From Actinobacteria bacterium UBA3086 (GTDB taxonomy: Bacteria > Actinomycetota > Coriobacteriia > Anaerosomatales > UBA3086), in assembly GCA_002367305.1 (NCBI GenBank), contig DFBG01000021.1, positions 8,886-15,721 on the forward strand: 6,836 nucleotides of DNA, given 5' to 3'. A model generated the notes under the pieces. The model was given only the letters and a program-made list of their open reading frames with translations, had not been told where the DNA came from and made no database searches. Positions 6,457-6,836 of the stretch are shown piece by piece. The position numbers were made by a program, and so were the translations under genes. How positions within the stretch are numbered: the stretch's first letter is position 1; each line of letters opens with the position of its first letter.

Positions 6457-6485
6457 TTGCCTGATCGTGGAATAGTGTCTACTAT
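6457..6485 (+). promoter_or_regulatory. Promoter of the ArsR-family gene
   Basis: TTGCCT at 6457-6462 and TACTAT at 6480-6485 match four of six bases each to the -35 and -10 boxes, with an optimal 17-base spacer. The predicted transcription start, six to eight bases after the -10 box, falls on 6491-6493, the position of the ATG. No Shine-Dalgarno sequence is present before that ATG, which fits a leaderless transcript. Confidence 0.55.
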
Positions 6486-6486
6486 C

Positions 6487-6512
6487 AACATATGAACAAA
6501 CACTCATATGTA
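6487..6512 (+). promoter_or_regulatory. 12-2-12 type operator for the ArsR/SmtB-family repressor
   Basis: ACATATGA at 6488-6495 and TCATATGT at 6504-6511 form a perfect 8-bp inverted repeat around an eight-base spacer, centred between 6499 and 6500. The half-site TATGAACA followed by a two-base centre has the geometry of the operators known for SmtB and CzrA-like sensors; the right half is less perfect (CACTCATA). The site covers the start codon and the probable transcription start. Bound apo-repressor should therefore block initiation, and metal binding should release it. Confidence 0.65.
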
Positions 6513-6815
6513 CCGAGCGATGAACACCTCGGGGCAGTCGCCGACATCTTTGCGGCGCTGGGAGACCCCACACGCCTGCGTATCCTGACTGCGCTTTCTG
6601 GTGAGGAACGGTGTGTCTGTGACCTCGTCGGGCTCACCGGTGTGAGTCAGTCCGGTGTGAGTCATCAGCTCAAATCACTCAGGGATATGGATCTCGTCGC
6701 CTTTGAGCGCAGGGGAAAGCACATCTTCTATCGTCTCGCCGATGAACACGTACACACCCTTCTATCACAGGCCATCGATCACACTGCGGAGCACTTCGGG
6801 GGAGGTCGACCGTGA
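6492..6815 (+). CDS. ArsR/SmtB-family metal-sensing transcriptional repressor
   Basis: This 107-residue winged-helix dimer represses metal-resistance genes until metal binds. The family's entry motif FAALGDPTRLRIL spans 20-32. The recognition helix SQSGVSHQLKSL is at 52-63, and the wing RRGKHIFYRL at 73-82. The last helix carries D84, H86, H97 and E100, spaced D-x-H-x10-H-x2-E. This is the alpha5 ligand set that binds zinc in SmtB and CzrA across the dimer interface. C41 and C43 (CVCDL) sit where cadmium, lead and arsenic sensors keep their alpha3 cysteines. The third cysteine of ArsR is V46 here, and the N-terminus has no cysteine, so that site is incomplete. Zinc, or a related ion such as cobalt or nickel, is the most likely signal. 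The ATG at 6492 lacks a Shine-Dalgarno sequence and probably starts a leaderless mRNA. The stop overlaps the next start as GTGA. Confidence 0.93.
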   Translation: MNKHSYVPSDEHLGAVADIFAALGDPTRLRILTALSGEERCVCDLVGLTGVSQSGVSHQLKSLRDMDLVAFERRGKHIFYRLADEHVHTLLSQAIDHTAEHFGGGRP

Positions 6816-6836
6816 GCAAGAATGACATGAGGGAGA
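6812..6836 (+). CDS. Start of an unidentified gene coupled to the ArsR regulator (partial)
   Basis: A GTG at 6812 overlaps the TGA of the regulator (GTGA) and is preceded by GGAGG at 6801-6805, six bases upstream. Only eight codons are visible before the window ends (MSKNDMRE). The residues are polar and carry no recognisable motif. Genes co-transcribed behind SmtB-like repressors are usually metal exporters such as P-type ATPases or cation diffusion facilitators, so such a role is likely by context alone. An in-frame ATG at 6827 is an alternative start with poorer support. Confidence 0.6.

Noticed and set aside
6396..6503. Longer N-terminus for the minus-strand receiver-like protein
   Set aside because: The extra 36 codons would cross the arsR promoter and operator and do not resemble the fold. 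AAGGAG directly before the inner ATG at 6395 decides for the shorter form.

Overview
The window looks like the chromosome of a high-GC actinobacterium. The run rpsA tail, coaE, lytic transglycosylase, uvrB recalls Coriobacteriia or related deep-branching Actinomycetota. That placement rests on remembered gene order, GC-rich codon use and strong GGAGG-type ribosome binding sites, not on a search. All genes read on the plus strand except one small gene near the right end.

Left block (1-3417): the last 19 codons of an upstream gene, probably ribosomal protein S1, are followed by a strong terminator-like hairpin (about 94-133). Next comes a tightly packed run of coaE (dephospho-CoA kinase), a membrane-anchored lytic transglycosylase and uvrB (nucleotide excision repair). 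The junctions overlap by 11 nt and 4 nt, so the three are probably one translationally coupled transcript. It links coenzyme A synthesis, wall turnover and DNA repair.

Middle block (3418-5919): a sigma70-like promoter carries a 16-bp palindrome on its -10 box and drives a TetR-family regulator. The regulator's natural N-terminus is recovered only if translation starts at an ATT codon behind a perfect GGAGG. An ABC-2 type exporter follows, with its ATPase and permease overlapping by ATGA. The simplest reading is a self-repressed efflux cassette induced by an unknown ligand. A strong hairpin terminator (5971-6011) closes the block.

Right block (6033-6836): a minus-strand gene encodes a 120-residue receiver-like protein that has lost the phospho-accepting aspartate. 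Divergent from it is an ArsR/SmtB-family metal sensor with a complete alpha5 zinc-type ligand set (D84, H86, H97, E100) and a Cys-x-Cys in the alpha3 region. Its promoter places the transcription start at or next to the ATG, so the mRNA is probably leaderless. A 12-2-12 palindrome of SmtB-type geometry straddles the start codon. A further gene begins in a GTGA overlap and runs off the window; it is probably the regulated metal-handling gene, but too little is visible to say.

No tRNA, rRNA, CRISPR array, insertion sequence or attachment site was seen. The most notable observations are the ATT start of the TetR gene, the leaderless ArsR transcript with its operator over the start codon, the phosphorylation-dead receiver protein and the hairpin in front of coaE.
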